A stretch of DNA of 64,000 nt from assembly GCF_018130545.1 (NCBI RefSeq), contig NZ_JAFCKF010000008.1, forward strand, positions 371,965-435,964. Reading direction: 5' to 3'. The notes under the pieces are model-generated. The model was not told the DNA's origin. It did not search any database and saw only the letters and a list, made by a program, of their open reading frames with translations. This document shows positions 27,283-36,280 of the stretch, in pieces (positions within the stretch are counted from its first letter, which is position 1; every line of letters starts with the position of its first letter). Source of the DNA: Bradyrhizobium tropiciagri. Lineage in GTDB: Bacteria > Pseudomonadota > Alphaproteobacteria > Rhizobiales > Xanthobacteraceae. A program made the translations under genes and the position numbers.

Positions 27283-27591
27283 ATGACAAAAGGCTGCACC
27301 CATATCGCCGGCATCCAGGATGTCACGCCGAGCGCGCTCGGCTGCGAGGAATGCCTGAAGAGCGGCAGCCGCTGGCTGCATTTGCGGATCTGCCGGACCT
27401 GCGGCCATGTCGGCTGCTGCGACGACTCGCCGAACCGGCACGCCACGGCGCATTTCCATGCCACCGGCCACCCCGTGATCGAGGGCTACGATCCGCCGGA
27501 AGGCTGGGGCTGGTGCTATGTCGACGAGGTGCTGTTCGACCTGTCGAAGCGCAAGACGCCGCATAACGGGCCGATCCCGCGCTATTATTGA
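27283..27591 (+). CDS. UBP-type zinc-finger protein
   Basis: A 102-residue protein with AGGAGG just before its ATG, overlapping the stop region of the flavoprotein gene. It is almost entirely a UBP (ZnF-UBP) finger: CTHIAGIQDVTPS, CEECLKSGSRWLHLRICRTC (Cys pairs), HVGCCDDSPNRHATAHF and the HATGHPVIEGYDPPEGWGW end. In eukaryotes this fold binds the C-terminal Gly-Gly of ubiquitin. In bacteria it is commonly paired with the adjacent flavoprotein, but no ubiquitin is known here. It may bind a peptide C-terminus or the reductase itself. Confidence 0.9.
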   Translation: MTKGCTHIAGIQDVTPSALGCEECLKSGSRWLHLRICRTCGHVGCCDDSPNRHATAHFHATGHPVIEGYDPPEGWGWCYVDEVLFDLSKRKTPHNGPIPRYY

Positions 27592-27759
27592 TTCAAGTTC
27601 TCACGACGCGCACGTGCGTTAGCGCGCGACGCCGGCGCGAAATTTTAGCAAGCGCCGCCGAATTTTCATGAGATGTCGGCCATCCTGCCATCGAACCATG
27701 TAGCAATTTTCAAAAACGCATCGTAACGTCATGCGGGTTCTCAACGGGGAGTGAGCCAC

Positions 27760-28260
27760 ATGTCGACGATCGTGCTTGTGCACGTCATTATCAGCCTGAT
27801 TGCCATTGTCGCCGGTGTGATCGTGATGTTCGGCCTGCTCGGCTCGCGCGCGATGCCCGGGCTGACCTCGATCTTCCTCATCCTCACGATCCTGACCAAC
27901 GCGACCGGCTTCGTGATCCCGCCGCTGGTGACCGAGAAGCTGCTGCCGTCGCACATCATCGGCGCCCTCTCGCTGGTGCTGCTCGCGATTGCCTGCATTG
28001 CGCTGTATGCGATGCAGCTTAAGGGCGCCTGGCGCCCGATCTATATCGTGACCGCGATGGTCTCGCTCTATCTCAACGTCTTCGTGCTGGTGATCCAGAG
28101 CTTCCTCAAGGTGCCCGCGCTGAAGGCGTTGGCCCCTAGCGTGCCGCCGAACCCGCCGTCCGGGCCGGTATTCGCTGTCGTGCAGGGCATCGTACTGGTG
28201 TTCTTCGCCGTGATGATCATCGGCGCCTGGCGCCGGTTCAGGCCGGTCAATTTCGCCTGA
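27760..28260 (+). CDS. Four-helix membrane protein of unknown function
   Basis: A 166-residue integral membrane protein. The ATG at 27760 is preferred because GGGGAG is 8 bases upstream; a GTG at 27751 is also possible. Four to five hydrophobic helices are clear: STIVLVHVIISLIAIVAGVI, SIFLILTILTNATGFVIPPL, GALSLVLLAIACIALYAM and IYIVTAMVSLYLNVFVLVIQ, with a last one before the basic end WRRFRPVNFA. Such small membrane proteins occur near oxidoreductases in Bradyrhizobium. No conserved polar active-site residues are obvious. Confidence 0.78.
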   Translation: MSTIVLVHVIISLIAIVAGVIVMFGLLGSRAMPGLTSIFLILTILTNATGFVIPPLVTEKLLPSHIIGALSLVLLAIACIALYAMQLKGAWRPIYIVTAMVSLYLNVFVLVIQSFLKVPALKALAPSVPPNPPSGPVFAVVQGIVLVFFAVMIIGAWRRFRPVNFA

Positions 28261-28402
28261 TCCGGGGCGGATGACATTATTTCGAGGCGACGCAGAGCAT
28301 AGAACATGATGTGCGGTGGCGTGTCGGGATGCGCCATCGCCCGAGGGCCGTTCATGCCCAGCGTGAGCGGACCCAGACATCAGCAACAAGAGGAGCAATC
28401 AA

Positions 28403-29227
28403 ATGCCCACCATCACCACCAAAGACGGCGTCGAAATCTTCTTCAAGGATTGGGGTTCGGGTCAGCCGATCGTGTTCAGCCATGGCTGGCCGCTGTCGTC
28501 GGACGACTGGGACGCGCAGATGCTGTTCTTCCTCAACCACGGCTTTCGCGTCGTCGCCCATGACCGCCGCGGCCACGGCCGCTCCGCCCAGGTCGCCGAC
28601 GGCCATGACATGGACCACTACGCCGACGATCTCGCGGCCGTTACCGCGCATCTCGATTTGAAGAACGCCGTCCATGTCGGCCATTCCACCGGCGGTGGCG
28701 AGGTCGTGCATTACATTGCGCGCCACGGCGAGAGCCGGGTCGCGAAGGCTGCGATCCTGAGCGCGGTGCCGCCCTTGATGGTGCAGACGCCTGCCAATCC
28801 CGGTGGCCTGCCGAAGTCGGTGTTCGACGGCTTGCAGGCGCAGCTCGCGGCCAACCGCTCGCAATTCTACCGCGATCTGCCGGCCGGGCCGTTCTATGGC
28901 TACAACCGGCCGGGCATAAAATCGTCGGAAGCCGTGATCCAGAACTGGTGGCGGCAGGGCATGATGGGCGGCGCCAAGGCGCATTACGACGGTATCGTCG
29001 CCTTCTCGCAGACCGACTTCACCGAGGACCTGAAGAAGATCAACGTGCCGGTGCTGGTGATGCATGGCGACGACGACCAGATCGTGCCTTATGCCGATTC
29101 CGGCCCGCTCTCGGCCAAGCTTCTGAAGAACGGCACGCTGAAGACCTACAAGGGTTTTCCGCACGGCATGCCGACCACGGAAGCCGAGACCATCAACAAG
29201 GATCTGCTGGCGTTCATCAAGGGCTGA
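28403..29227 (+). CDS. Alpha/beta hydrolase (non-haem chloroperoxidase/esterase type)
   Basis: A 274-residue cytoplasmic hydrolase with AGGAG upstream of the ATG. The catalytic triad is visible: nucleophile Ser95 in VGHSTGGGE, Asp in [13 protein letters not shown] near residue 220, and His in [10 protein letters not shown] near 253. The oxyanion-hole motif [13 protein letters not shown] is at residues 26-38. This set is the non-haem chloroperoxidase/arylesterase family; many such proteins have only esterase activity. It lies 142 bases after the membrane protein gene, with no obvious operon partner. Confidence 0.93.
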   Translation: MPTITTKDGVEIFFKDWGSGQPIVFSHGWPLSSDDWDAQMLFFLNHGFRVVAHDRRGHGRSAQVADGHDMDHYADDLAAVTAHLDLKNAVHVGHSTGGGEVVHYIARHGESRVAKAAILSAVPPLMVQTPANPGGLPKSVFDGLQAQLAANRSQFYRDLPAGPFYGYNRPGIKSSEAVIQNWWRQGMMGGAKAHYDGIVAFSQTDFTEDLKKINVPVLVMHGDDDQIVPYADSGPLSAKLLKNGTLKTYKGFPHGMPTTEAETINKDLLAFIKG

Positions 29228-29299
29228 GGCGGAGACACTTTCTGCCGTGCGGGGCAGTTTTGGCTGCGCGCGCACGGCAGAGCCATCGGTGAAACGCGA

Positions 29300-29968
29300 T
29301 CACTCGAAAATCGCGCGGATCGCGGCGAACAGTCGCTTGGCGACGAGGTCCGGCTTCTCGCGGGCGCCGTCGTCGGCCCAGAATTCGCTGCCGACCCGCA
29401 TCGCGCCGGTTGTGATCATCGCGACCAGCCGCGCTTTCATCCGGTCGTTCCTGTGGTTGGCGCGCTTGAGCAATGCGTCGGCGAGCTCGCGCTCGAGCTT
29501 TTCATATTTGGCCTGATCGCGCGCCTGCAGTGCCGGATTGTCGCGCTTCAGCCGCGCCAGCGCGACCGCCTCGCGCGGGTCGATCTGCCTGACCATGTCG
29601 GCGATGGCGTTTTCGGCGGCCTGCAGCATGGATTCGGCGGCCGGACGCGCCGCGACGGCTGCGATCAGCGCGGCGGTGCCGTCCTCCTGCCAGGCCAGCA
29701 CCACGTCCTCCTTCGAGGCGAAGTAATGAAAGAACGTGCGGCGCGAGACGTCGGCCGCGGCGACGATGTCGTCGAGCGTGGTCGCCTCGAAGCCGCGCTC
29801 GAGAAACAGCATCATCGCCGCTCGGGTCAGCCGTTCCCGCGTCTCCTGCCGCTTGCGCGCGCGCAGGCCCGGCGCCGGCGGCGCCGAATTCGCCTTGGAT
29901 TGCACCGGCTTGGCTGGCTTATCTGCCGATTTCCTGGCCGGTTTGCGCGCGGGCGCCGGTCGTCGCAA
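29300..29968 (-). CDS. TetR-family transcriptional regulator
   Basis: A 222-residue repressor. I choose a TTG start at 29968, which has AGAGGTGA 5 bases upstream. An ATG at 30004 lies inside the palindromic operator and lacks a ribosome-binding site. After a Lys/Pro/Ala-rich N-terminal tail, the helix-turn-helix is at about residues 40-85: TRERLTRAAMMLFLERGFEA, TTLDDIVAAADVSRRTFFHY and FASKEDVV. The C-terminal ligand domain is helical. It is divergent from the SDR gene at 30084, and the operator between suggests joint control. Ligand unknown. Confidence 0.88.
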   Translation of the reverse strand: MRRPAPARKPARKSADKPAKPVQSKANSAPPAPGLRARKRQETRERLTRAAMMLFLERGFEATTLDDIVAAADVSRRTFFHYFASKEDVVLAWQEDGTAALIAAVAARPAAESMLQAAENAIADMVRQIDPREAVALARLKRDNPALQARDQAKYEKLERELADALLKRANHRNDRMKARLVAMITTGAMRVGSEFWADDGAREKPDLVAKRLFAAIRAIFE

Positions 29969-29988
29969 TTTTTCACCTCTTGCAAAAA

Positions 29989-30001
29989 TGCACTTAGTGC
30001 A
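29989..30001. promoter_or_regulatory. Palindromic TetR operator candidate
   Basis: Perfect palindrome TGCAC-TTA-GTGCA in the gap between the TetR gene and the divergent SDR gene, 20 bases from the proposed TTG start. The flanks extend the symmetry partly (AAA and ATT). It is the likely binding site of the TetR protein. Confidence 0.65.
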
Positions 30002-30083
30002 CATTTCGTCGATTGCGGCTGGACCCGCAAGAACCTGACGAGATCCCGACAAGAACCGAATCGTGTCGCAAGGAGATATAAGC

Positions 30084-31022
30084 ATGACCGGCTGGAGCAC
30101 CGCAGACATTCCGCGGCAGGACGGCAGGACCGCCGTGATCACCGGCGCAACCGGCGGGCTCGGTTTTGAGACCGCGCTCGAACTCGCACGCGCCGGTGCG
30201 GCCGTGGTGCTGACCGGTCGCAACGGCGCCAAGGGGCAGGAAGCGCTGGCGCGGATCCGTGGCCAGCTGCCCGATGCTGAGGTCAGCTATGAGACGCTCG
30301 ACCTTGCAAGCCTCGCATCGGTTGCCGATTTCGCCGCGCGCTTCGTCGCGGCGCACCCCGCGCTCGATCTCCTGATCAACAACGCCGCCGTGATGGCACT
30401 GCCGAAACGGCAGGTGACATCAGACGAGTTCGAAATGCAGTTCGGCACCAACTATCTCGGGCACTACGCGCTGACCGCGCATCTGTTGCCTCAGTTGCTC
30501 CGCGGCCACCGGTCCCGGGTCGTCAACCTGTCCAGCGGTGCGCATCGCTCCGGTGTGATCAATTTCGACGATCTGCAGGCGCGGCGTTCCTATGGACCCT
30601 GGCGCGCCTACTGTCAGTCGAAGCTCGCGATGCTGATGTTTGCGCTCGAACTGCAGCGCCGCAGCGCGATCAATGGCTGGGGGCTGATGAGCAATGCCGC
30701 GCATCCCGGTTACGCGCGCACCGATCTTATTCCAAACGGCCCCGGCACCGGCAGCCTGATGGGGCGGCTCGGTCGATATCTTCAGCCCGTCATGAGCCAA
30801 TCGGCGGCGGCGGGCGCGTTGCCGACGCTGTTCGCGGCGACCTCGCCCGCGGCCGAACCCGCCGGCTATTACGGGCCGGACGGGCTGTTCGAGATGAAGG
30901 GCCCGCCGGTGCCGGCTCGGATCATGCAGCGGGCCAGGGATGTCGCGGCAGCGGCGCGGCTGTGGGATATTTCGGCGGCGCTGACCCGTGTATCGTTCGA
31001 TCAGGTTGCGACCGCCGCCTGA
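30084..31022 (+). CDS. Short-chain dehydrogenase/reductase
   Basis: A 312-residue NAD(P)-dependent oxidoreductase of the retinol-dehydrogenase-like SDR group. AAGGAGA lies 9 bases before the ATG. Motifs: cofactor TGATGGLGFETALELARAG, the NNAAVM stretch, catalytic Ser in VVNLSSGAHRSG and the Tyr-x-x-x-Lys pair in AYCQSKLAML. The protein continues with a C-terminal extension with GYYGPDGLFEMKGPPVPA. Divergent from the TetR gene, it is the probable regulated target. Substrate unknown; relatives act on lipophilic alcohols or protochlorophyllide-like rings. Confidence 0.93.
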   Translation: MTGWSTADIPRQDGRTAVITGATGGLGFETALELARAGAAVVLTGRNGAKGQEALARIRGQLPDAEVSYETLDLASLASVADFAARFVAAHPALDLLINNAAVMALPKRQVTSDEFEMQFGTNYLGHYALTAHLLPQLLRGHRSRVVNLSSGAHRSGVINFDDLQARRSYGPWRAYCQSKLAMLMFALELQRRSAINGWGLMSNAAHPGYARTDLIPNGPGTGSLMGRLGRYLQPVMSQSAAAGALPTLFAATSPAAEPAGYYGPDGLFEMKGPPVPARIMQRARDVAAAARLWDISAALTRVSFDQVATAA

Positions 31023-31045
31023 CGCGCGGCCAAGGAGCGCATCGC

Positions 31046-31705
31046 ATGAAGGTGATTCTGTTTGGCGCCACCGGCATGGTCGGGCAGGGCGTGCTGCGCG
31101 AGTGCCTGCTCGATGGCGGCGTTGAGCGCGTGCTCGCGGTCGGACGCAGCCCGACCGGCCAGCGCAACGCCAAGCTGGTCGAGTTGATCCACGACGATTT
31201 CGCCGACTACAGCGCGATCGAGCCGCAGCTTGCAGGCTATGACGCCTGCTTCTTCTGCCTCGGCGTCTCCTCGATCGGCATGGACGAGGCGCGTTACCGC
31301 CATCTCACCTACGACATCACGCTGGCCGCGGCGACGGTGCTGGCGCGGCTCAATCCCGGCATGGTGTTCACCTATGTCACCGGGCAGGGCACCGATTCCA
31401 CCGAGCAGGGATCGCTGATGTGGGCGCGGGTGAAGGGCAAGACCGAGAACGATCTGCTCAAGCTGCCGTTCAAGGCCGCCTACATGTTCCGGCCCGCCGG
31501 TATCCAGCCGCTGCACGGCGTCCGCTCCAAGACCGGCTGGGTCCAGGCGATCTATCTCGCGACCGCGCCGCTGCTGTCGCTTCTGGTGCGGGTTGCGCCA
31601 CGCTACATGACGACGTCGGAACAGCTCGGCCGCGCAATGCTCAAGGTCGCGCGCGACGGCTACCCCCGGCCGGTGCTGGAGAGCGAGGACATCAGCCGTC
31701 TCTAA
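31046..31705 (+). CDS. NAD(P)H-binding epimerase-like protein
   Basis: A 219-residue Rossmann protein starting MKVILFGATGMVGQGVLREC, the glycine motif of atypical/extended SDRs. Conserved HDDFADYSAIEPQLAGYDAC and FTYVTGQGTDSTEQGSLMWA (a Ser/Thr-rich catalytic loop) are followed by KGKTENDLLKL. It lacks the classic Tyr-x-x-x-Lys. A ribosome-binding AAGGAG is upstream, 24 bases after the SDR stop, so the two form an operon. The substrate is unknown; the group is often labelled NAD-dependent epimerase or nucleoside-diphosphate-sugar epimerase. Confidence 0.88.
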   Translation: MKVILFGATGMVGQGVLRECLLDGGVERVLAVGRSPTGQRNAKLVELIHDDFADYSAIEPQLAGYDACFFCLGVSSIGMDEARYRHLTYDITLAAATVLARLNPGMVFTYVTGQGTDSTEQGSLMWARVKGKTENDLLKLPFKAAYMFRPAGIQPLHGVRSKTGWVQAIYLATAPLLSLLVRVAPRYMTTSEQLGRAMLKVARDGYPRPVLESEDISRL

Positions 31706-31786
31706 CATGGCATGGCCGGTTCCCTTGAGGGGACTGGCTTCAGCCACGTGGTACCTTCCGGGCGGCAAGGCGTTATAACCACCGTC

Positions 31787-32215
31787 ATGTCGCCACCCCC
31801 GCCGCTGAAACTGATCGCCCTCGATGCCGATGACCTCGCGGTGATCTCTGCCCATGTCCAGGATGCCCGCGTCCAGGCCGCCGACATCGTCTGGCGCCAG
31901 GGCGAGAAACGCCTGGTAGTCGGCCTGAACCGGCTCGACTGGGAACAGACCCTGTCCGGCGGCACCTGCTCGCGCCGGCTGATTGCCGCGCTCCGGTTCG
32001 ACCGGGTTCTGGCATGCAAGTCGCGCAATATCGATCTGGAGGCCCCGGAGGCCACCCTGGAACTGCTCGGGATCGAATTTCACGCGTCCGACCCGCCGGG
32101 CGGCAGCGCGCTGCTGATGTTCGGCGAGGGGGCGGCGCTGCGGCTCGATGTCGAGTGCCTGGAGTGCGAACTGACCGATCTCGGGCCGGACGACCTCGGG
32201 ATGGGGCCCGCTTAA
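31787..32215 (+). CDS. DUF2948 family protein
   Basis: A 142-residue cytoplasmic protein starting MSPPPPLKLIALDADDLAVI. The family core shows SAHVQDARVQAADIVWRQGE, LNRLDWEQ, RFDRVLACKSRNID and the end SALLMFGEGAALRLDVECLE. Function is unknown. DUF2948 genes stand directly before hisD across Rhizobiales, as here. The start at 31787 agrees with the family length. An 18-residue-longer frame upstream is less likely. Confidence 0.9.
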   Translation: MSPPPPLKLIALDADDLAVISAHVQDARVQAADIVWRQGEKRLVVGLNRLDWEQTLSGGTCSRRLIAALRFDRVLACKSRNIDLEAPEATLELLGIEFHASDPPGGSALLMFGEGAALRLDVECLECELTDLGPDDLGMGPA

Positions 32216-32331
32216 ATCCGTGCTCCCGGCGAAAGCCGGGACGACCGCGGATTGTGTGTTTTGCAAGGGTTGACGGCCATTATCCGCCGCGCCATTGAGC
32301 AGGGAGCTGAATTCCACCTAAGAAAGCCGTC

Positions 32332-33627
32332 ATGCCCGTTCGCCTGGACCGACAGAGCGCCGATTTCGACCAGCGTTTCCGCGATTTCCTGGCGGCCAAG
32401 CGCGAGGTGTCGGCCGACGTCGAGCGCGCCACCCGTGCCATCGTCGACGACGTGGCGGCCCGCGGCGATGTGGCGCTGCTCGAGGCGACCAAAAAGTTCG
32501 ACCGGCTCGAACTCACCGCCGCAGGCCTGCGCATCACGACGGCCGAGATCGACGCCGCGGTCGCAGCCTGCGACCCCAAGACCGTCGACGCCCTGAAATT
32601 CGCGCGCGACCGGATCGAGACCTTCCACCGCCGCCAGCTGCCGAAGGATGAGCGCTTCACCGATGCCGCTGGCGTCGAGCTCGGCTGGCGCTGGAGCGCG
32701 GTCGATGCGGTCGGGCTTTACGTGCCCGGCGGCACCGCGGCCTATCCGTCCTCGGTGCTGATGAATGCGGTGCCGGCCAAGGTCGCCGGCGTGCCGCGCG
32801 TGGTGATGGTGGTGCCGGCGCCGGACGGCAAGCTCAACCCGCTGGTGCTCGCGGCCGCTCATCTCGGCGGCGTCTCGGAGATTTACCGCGTCGGCGGCGC
32901 CCAGGCGGTGGCTGCCCTGGCCTACGGCACGGCAACGATCGCGCCGGTGGCAAAGATCGTCGGTCCCGGCAACGCCTATGTCGCCGCCGCCAAGCGGCTG
33001 GTGTTCGGCAAGGTCGGCATCGACATGATCGCCGGCCCCTCCGAGGTGCTTGTGATCGCCGACGACACCGGCAATGCCGACTGGATCGCGGCCGATCTGC
33101 TGGCGCAGGCCGAGCACGACGTCAGCGCGCAGTCGATCCTGATCACCGACAGCGCGCGGCTCGCCGCCGATGTCGAGCGCGCGGTCGAGTCGCAGCTTGC
33201 GACGCTGCCGCGCGCCGAGATCGCGCGCACCTCGTGGAACGATTTCGGTGCCGTCATCAAGGTCGCCAAGCTCGACGATGCGGTCGAGCTCGCCAATGCG
33301 ATCGCCGCTGAGCATCTGGAGATCATGACCGCGGACGCCGAGGGCCTGTCGAACAAGGTTCGCAATGCCGGGGCGATCTTCCTCGGGGCCCATACGCCTG
33401 AGGCGATCGGCGACTATGTCGGCGGCTCCAACCACGTGCTGCCGACCGCCCGCTCGGCACGGTTCTCCTCGGGCCTCGGGGTGCTTGACTTCATGAAGCG
33501 AACCTCGATCCTGAGGTGCGGGCCGGATCAGCTTCGTGCGCTCGGGCCCGCCGCGATGACGCTCGGTCAGGCCGAGGGTCTCGATGCCCATTCACGTTCC
33601 GTCGGATTGCGCCTCAACCTCTCATGA
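32332..33627 (+). CDS. hisD: Histidinol dehydrogenase
   Basis: A 431-residue zinc enzyme oxidising L-histidinol to L-histidine, the last two steps of histidine synthesis. Family signatures: [77 protein letters not shown] and DLLAQAEHD, with zinc ligands in the QAEHD segment and late HLEIM. Length is normal. It overlaps the next gene by an ATGA, so UPF0262 is translated with it. A partial dispersed palindrome lies in front (32224-32243). Confidence 0.97.
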   Translation: MPVRLDRQSADFDQRFRDFLAAKREVSADVERATRAIVDDVAARGDVALLEATKKFDRLELTAAGLRITTAEIDAAVAACDPKTVDALKFARDRIETFHRRQLPKDERFTDAAGVELGWRWSAVDAVGLYVPGGTAAYPSSVLMNAVPAKVAGVPRVVMVVPAPDGKLNPLVLAAAHLGGVSEIYRVGGAQAVAALAYGTATIAPVAKIVGPGNAYVAAAKRLVFGKVGIDMIAGPSEVLVIADDTGNADWIAADLLAQAEHDVSAQSILITDSARLAADVERAVESQLATLPRAEIARTSWNDFGAVIKVAKLDDAVELANAIAAEHLEIMTADAEGLSNKVRNAGAIFLGAHTPEAIGDYVGGSNHVLPTARSARFSSGLGVLDFMKRTSILRCGPDQLRALGPAAMTLGQAEGLDAHSRSVGLRLNLS

Positions 33628-34127
33628 ACAAGCCACCAGACGACGAGGATTCCAACAATCGCATCGTCGCGGTGACGCTCGACGAGGAATCGATCGGCCG
33701 TTCCGGGCCCGACATCGAGCATGAGCGCGCGATCGCGATCTACGACCTGGTCGAGCAGAACCTGTTCGCGCCCGAGGGCGCCGCGGCCGGGCCCTACACC
33801 CTGCATATCGCGATCACCGGCAACCGGCTGATGTTCGATATCCGCAAGGAGGACGGCGCGCCGGTCGTCGCGCATCTGCTGTCGCTGACGCCGTTCCGCC
33901 GCGTCGTGAAGGACTACTTCATGATCTGCGACAGCTACTATCAGGCGATCCGTACCGCGACACCGGACAAGATTGAGGCGATCGACATGGGCCGCCGCGG
34001 CATCCATGACGAGGGTTCGCGCACGCTGCAGGAGCGGCTCAAGGGCAAAGTGCGGGTCGATTTCGAGACCGCGCGGCGGCTGTTCACGCTGATTACCGTT
34101 CTTCACTGGAAAGGCGAGGGCGGATGA
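33624..34127 (+). CDS. UPF0262 family protein
   Basis: A 167-residue cytoplasmic protein of unknown function. The ATG overlaps the hisD TGA (ATGA), so it is translationally coupled. Conserved stretches include [57 protein letters not shown] and [17 protein letters not shown]0262 is nearly restricted to alphaproteobacteria and keeps this place between hisD and the small phosphatase. No catalytic residues are obvious. Confidence 0.93.
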   Translation: MNKPPDDEDSNNRIVAVTLDEESIGRSGPDIEHERAIAIYDLVEQNLFAPEGAAAGPYTLHIAITGNRLMFDIRKEDGAPVVAHLLSLTPFRRVVKDYFMICDSYYQAIRTATPDKIEAIDMGRRGIHDEGSRTLQERLKGKVRVDFETARRLFTLITVLHWKGEGG

Positions 34128-34181
34128 TCGTCGCAACGATGATGGACGGGGTTTTGCCCCGGCCAAAAAAAGCCTGATCGC

Positions 34182-34646
34182 ATGGAAGCGCCGCGCGCGC
34201 GCACCCCTCAGGCCGTGCTGTTCGCATGCGGCCACAACGCCGTGCGCTCGCCGATGGCCGAAAGCCTGCTGCAGCAGATGTTTCCGCAAGGCGTCTATGT
34301 CCGTTCCGCCGGCGTCAAGAAGGGCGAGCTCGATCCGTTCGCGGTCGCGGTCATGGCCGAGTTCGGCCAGGACATTTCCGGCCACAAGCCGCAGACCTTC
34401 GAGGAGCTCGAGGACTGGGAGGGGCTGAACTTCGACCTCATCATCACGCTGTCGCCGGAGGCGCACCACAAGGCGCTGGACCTGACCCGGACGCTCGCCG
34501 CAGAGGTCGAATACTGGCCGACCCATGACCCGACCGGCACCAGCGGCAATCGCGAGCAGAAGCTCGCCGCCTATCGCGAGGTCTGCGACGGCCTCCTGCT
34601 GCGCATCCGCCGCCGCTTTACCAAGGCCGGTGTCGCCAATCTGTGA
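34182..34646 (+). CDS. Low-molecular-weight protein-tyrosine phosphatase/arsenate reductase-like
   Basis: A 154-residue enzyme. The P-loop C-x5-R-S is Cys16-GHNAV-Arg22-Ser23 in VLFACGHNAVRSPMAE. The general-acid region near the end reads EYWPTHDPTGTSGNREQ, with the Asp-Pro pair expected for this fold. It may dephosphorylate tyrosines or reduce arsenate; the extra resolving cysteines of ArsC are not seen, favouring phosphatase. It follows UPF0262 in the conserved Rhizobiales block. Confidence 0.92.
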   Translation: MEAPRARTPQAVLFACGHNAVRSPMAESLLQQMFPQGVYVRSAGVKKGELDPFAVAVMAEFGQDISGHKPQTFEELEDWEGLNFDLIITLSPEAHHKALDLTRTLAAEVEYWPTHDPTGTSGNREQKLAAYREVCDGLLLRIRRRFTKAGVANL

Positions 34647-34844
34647 GGCCCGGGTAGGTGAGGGACGCCGCGTGTTCCGATTGGCAGAACCGCGCCTTGT
34701 CGCCAGACTGACAAACAGCTGTGCTTATGGGGCCTTGTCTCCAGGCGGATGCGCGATTCGCGGCCGGTTCCAAGGTTGTGCATCCATGCCCCATCCGATA
34801 GGTTCCGCCCGCGTCCGTCCCCCCGATTCAGCCCAAAAGCCCGC

Positions 34845-35474
34845 ATGCTAGGCCGTCCCAAATTCGTTCTTGCTTCCGGTTCGCCGCGGCGGCTGGCCCT
34901 GCTCAACCAGGCCGGCATCGAGCCCGACGCGCTGCGCCCGGCCGATGTCGACGAGACCCCGCGGCGGGGCGAGCTGCCGCGCGCCTGCGCCAACCGCCTG
35001 GCGCGCGCAAAGGCGGACGCGGCGCTGAAATCGGTGCAGCTCGATGACGATCTGCGCGGCTCCTTCATCATTTCAGCCGACACCGTGGTCGCGGTCGGCC
35101 GCCGCATCCTGCCCAAGGCCAATCTGGTCGATGAGGCCGCGCAGTGCCTGCGGCTGCTGTCGGGCCGCAACCATCGGGTCTACACCGCGATCTGCGTGGT
35201 GACGCCGCGCGAGGCGTTCCGCCAGCGCCTGGTCGAGACCCGCGTGCGCTTCAAGCGGCTCAGCGAGGACGACATCCAGGCCTATATCGGCTCCGGCGAA
35301 TGGCGCGGCAAAGCCGGCGGCTATGCCGTGCAGGGCATCGCCGGATCCTTTGTGGTCAAGATGGTCGGCTCCTACACCAACGTGGTCGGCCTGCCGCTCT
35401 ACGAGACCGTGACCCTGCTCGGCGGCGAAGGCTTTCCGATCCGCCACGGCTGGCTCAACACGGCCACGGTTTAG
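34845..35474 (+). CDS. maf: Maf-type nucleotide pyrophosphatase
   Basis: A 209-residue enzyme hydrolysing non-canonical or regular nucleoside triphosphates, linked with septum control. It starts [20 protein letters not shown], the Ser-Gly-Ser-Pro-Arg-Arg phosphate loop of the Maf family. Further motifs are [46 protein letters not shown] and [20 protein letters not shown] (read in two parts). An in-frame start 96 bases upstream is unlikely because the family begins here. It precedes yacG, as in relatives. infA, common at this spot elsewhere, is not seen. Confidence 0.94.
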   Translation: MLGRPKFVLASGSPRRLALLNQAGIEPDALRPADVDETPRRGELPRACANRLARAKADAALKSVQLDDDLRGSFIISADTVVAVGRRILPKANLVDEAAQCLRLLSGRNHRVYTAICVVTPREAFRQRLVETRVRFKRLSEDDIQAYIGSGEWRGKAGGYAVQGIAGSFVVKMVGSYTNVVGLPLYETVTLLGGEGFPIRHGWLNTATV

Positions 35475-35513
35475 CGATTGATCCAATTTTGATGCATCGA
35501 CATCGGCGGTGCA

Positions 35514-35637
35514 CCTCTCCCCTTGTGGGAGAGGTCGAATCGCATCGTCAGATGCGATTCGGGTGAGGGGTCTGTCTCCGCGGATAGAGACCCCCCATCC
35601 GGCGCTGCGCGCCACCTTCTCCCACAAGGGGAGAAGG
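35514..35637. repeat. Mosaic palindromic repeat element
   Basis: Three hairpins in a row: CCTCTCCC around 35514-35534; CGAATCGCATC/GATGCGATTCG at 35536-35561 with a GTCA loop; and CCTTCTCCC/GGGAGAAGG at 35615-35637. The first and third are inverted copies of each other over 17 bases (TCTCCCCTTGTGGGAGA). Such mosaics are dispersed in rhizobial genomes. The stretch separates maf and yacG. Confidence 0.75.
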
Positions 35638-35712
35638 AAGTGGGCTCGTGGCGACAGCGGAACAAGCGACCCGCCTCCTCAATTGCCAGATGATGTAAAC
35701 TCCGTCCCAGCC

Positions 35713-35886
35713 ATGACCGACAAAGCCCGACCAACCCCGCGCGCCTGCCCGATCTGCGGCAAGGCCGTCGAGCAGGCCTTCCGCCCGTTCTGTTCGCCGC
35801 GCTGCCGCGACGTCGACCTCAACCGCTGGCTGACCGGCCGCTACGTCGTGCCCGGCCGCGAGGACGACGCGGAGGACCCGGAATAG
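35713..35886 (+). CDS. yacG: DNA gyrase inhibitor YacG (zinc protein)
   Basis: A 57-residue zinc-binding protein. Four cysteines form the site: CPICG at residues 12-16 and a later FCSPRCRDVDLNRWLTGRY. This is the complete YacG signature. E. coli YacG inhibits DNA gyrase by binding GyrB. It is the last gene of the hisD-maf block and the last core gene before tRNA-Phe and the island. Confidence 0.93.
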   Translation: MTDKARPTPRACPICGKAVEQAFRPFCSPRCRDVDLNRWLTGRYVVPGREDDAEDPE

Positions 35887-36026
35887 CCAAGATTTCCCAA
35901 CAAGTTGGGGAAATCGCAAAAGCCGGGCCTGCCCCGCCGAAGCCTTCGGCGAAGGCGGGTGGACACGGCGCCCCGACCTCTCTATAAACCGCCCGCTCGC
36001 ACCGGCCTTTCAGGCCCCGCGAGTAT

Positions 36027-36102
36027 GCCCAGGTAGCTCAGTTGGTAGAGCATGCGACTGAAAATCGCAGTGTCGGTGGTTCGATCCCGCCCCTGGGCAC
36101 CA
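36027..36102 (+). tRNA. tRNA-Phe (anticodon GAA), island attachment site
   Basis: A 76-base cloverleaf: acceptor GCCCAGG with CCTGGGC, D arm GCTCAGTTGGTAGAGC, anticodon stem TGCGA/TCGCA with loop CTGAAAA giving GAA, T loop TTCGATC and an encoded CCA. A tyrosine integrase begins 178 bases downstream in the same direction, so its 3' end is the likely attB/attL. No second copy of the 3' end was found to the window end. Confidence 0.97.
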
Positions 36103-36214
36103 TTAGCACGTTCCCCAGCTTCCCTCCTTGTTCGCTAATGTGCTAGAAGTGCTTGAATCTAAGCGCTTTCTCGTTCGCTGACATTCGCGACCTTCCGCCA
36201 GCATCCGCCGACTT

Positions 36215-36256
36215 TGTTGGTATCTCTGTTGGTATCCCGTCGGTCGCTTGTTGGTA
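36215..36256 (+). promoter_or_regulatory. Three TGTTGGTA direct repeats before the integrase gene
   Basis: The octamer TGTTGGTA occurs at 36215-36222, 36227-36234 and 36249-36256, just upstream of the integrase start at 36281. The third copy is part of a longer 12-base string TTGGTAGATTTG at 36251-36262, which recurs at 37672-37683 beyond the integrase stop. These are candidates for integrase arm-type or excisionase sites. Confidence 0.45.
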
Positions 36257-36280
36257 GATTTGACCACGGGGATCGAATCG

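Noticed and set aside
36103-36146. Short inverted arms TAGCAC/GTGCTA just after tRNA-Phe
   Set aside because: Only 6 bp with a 30-base spacer; too weak to call a recombination or terminator site.
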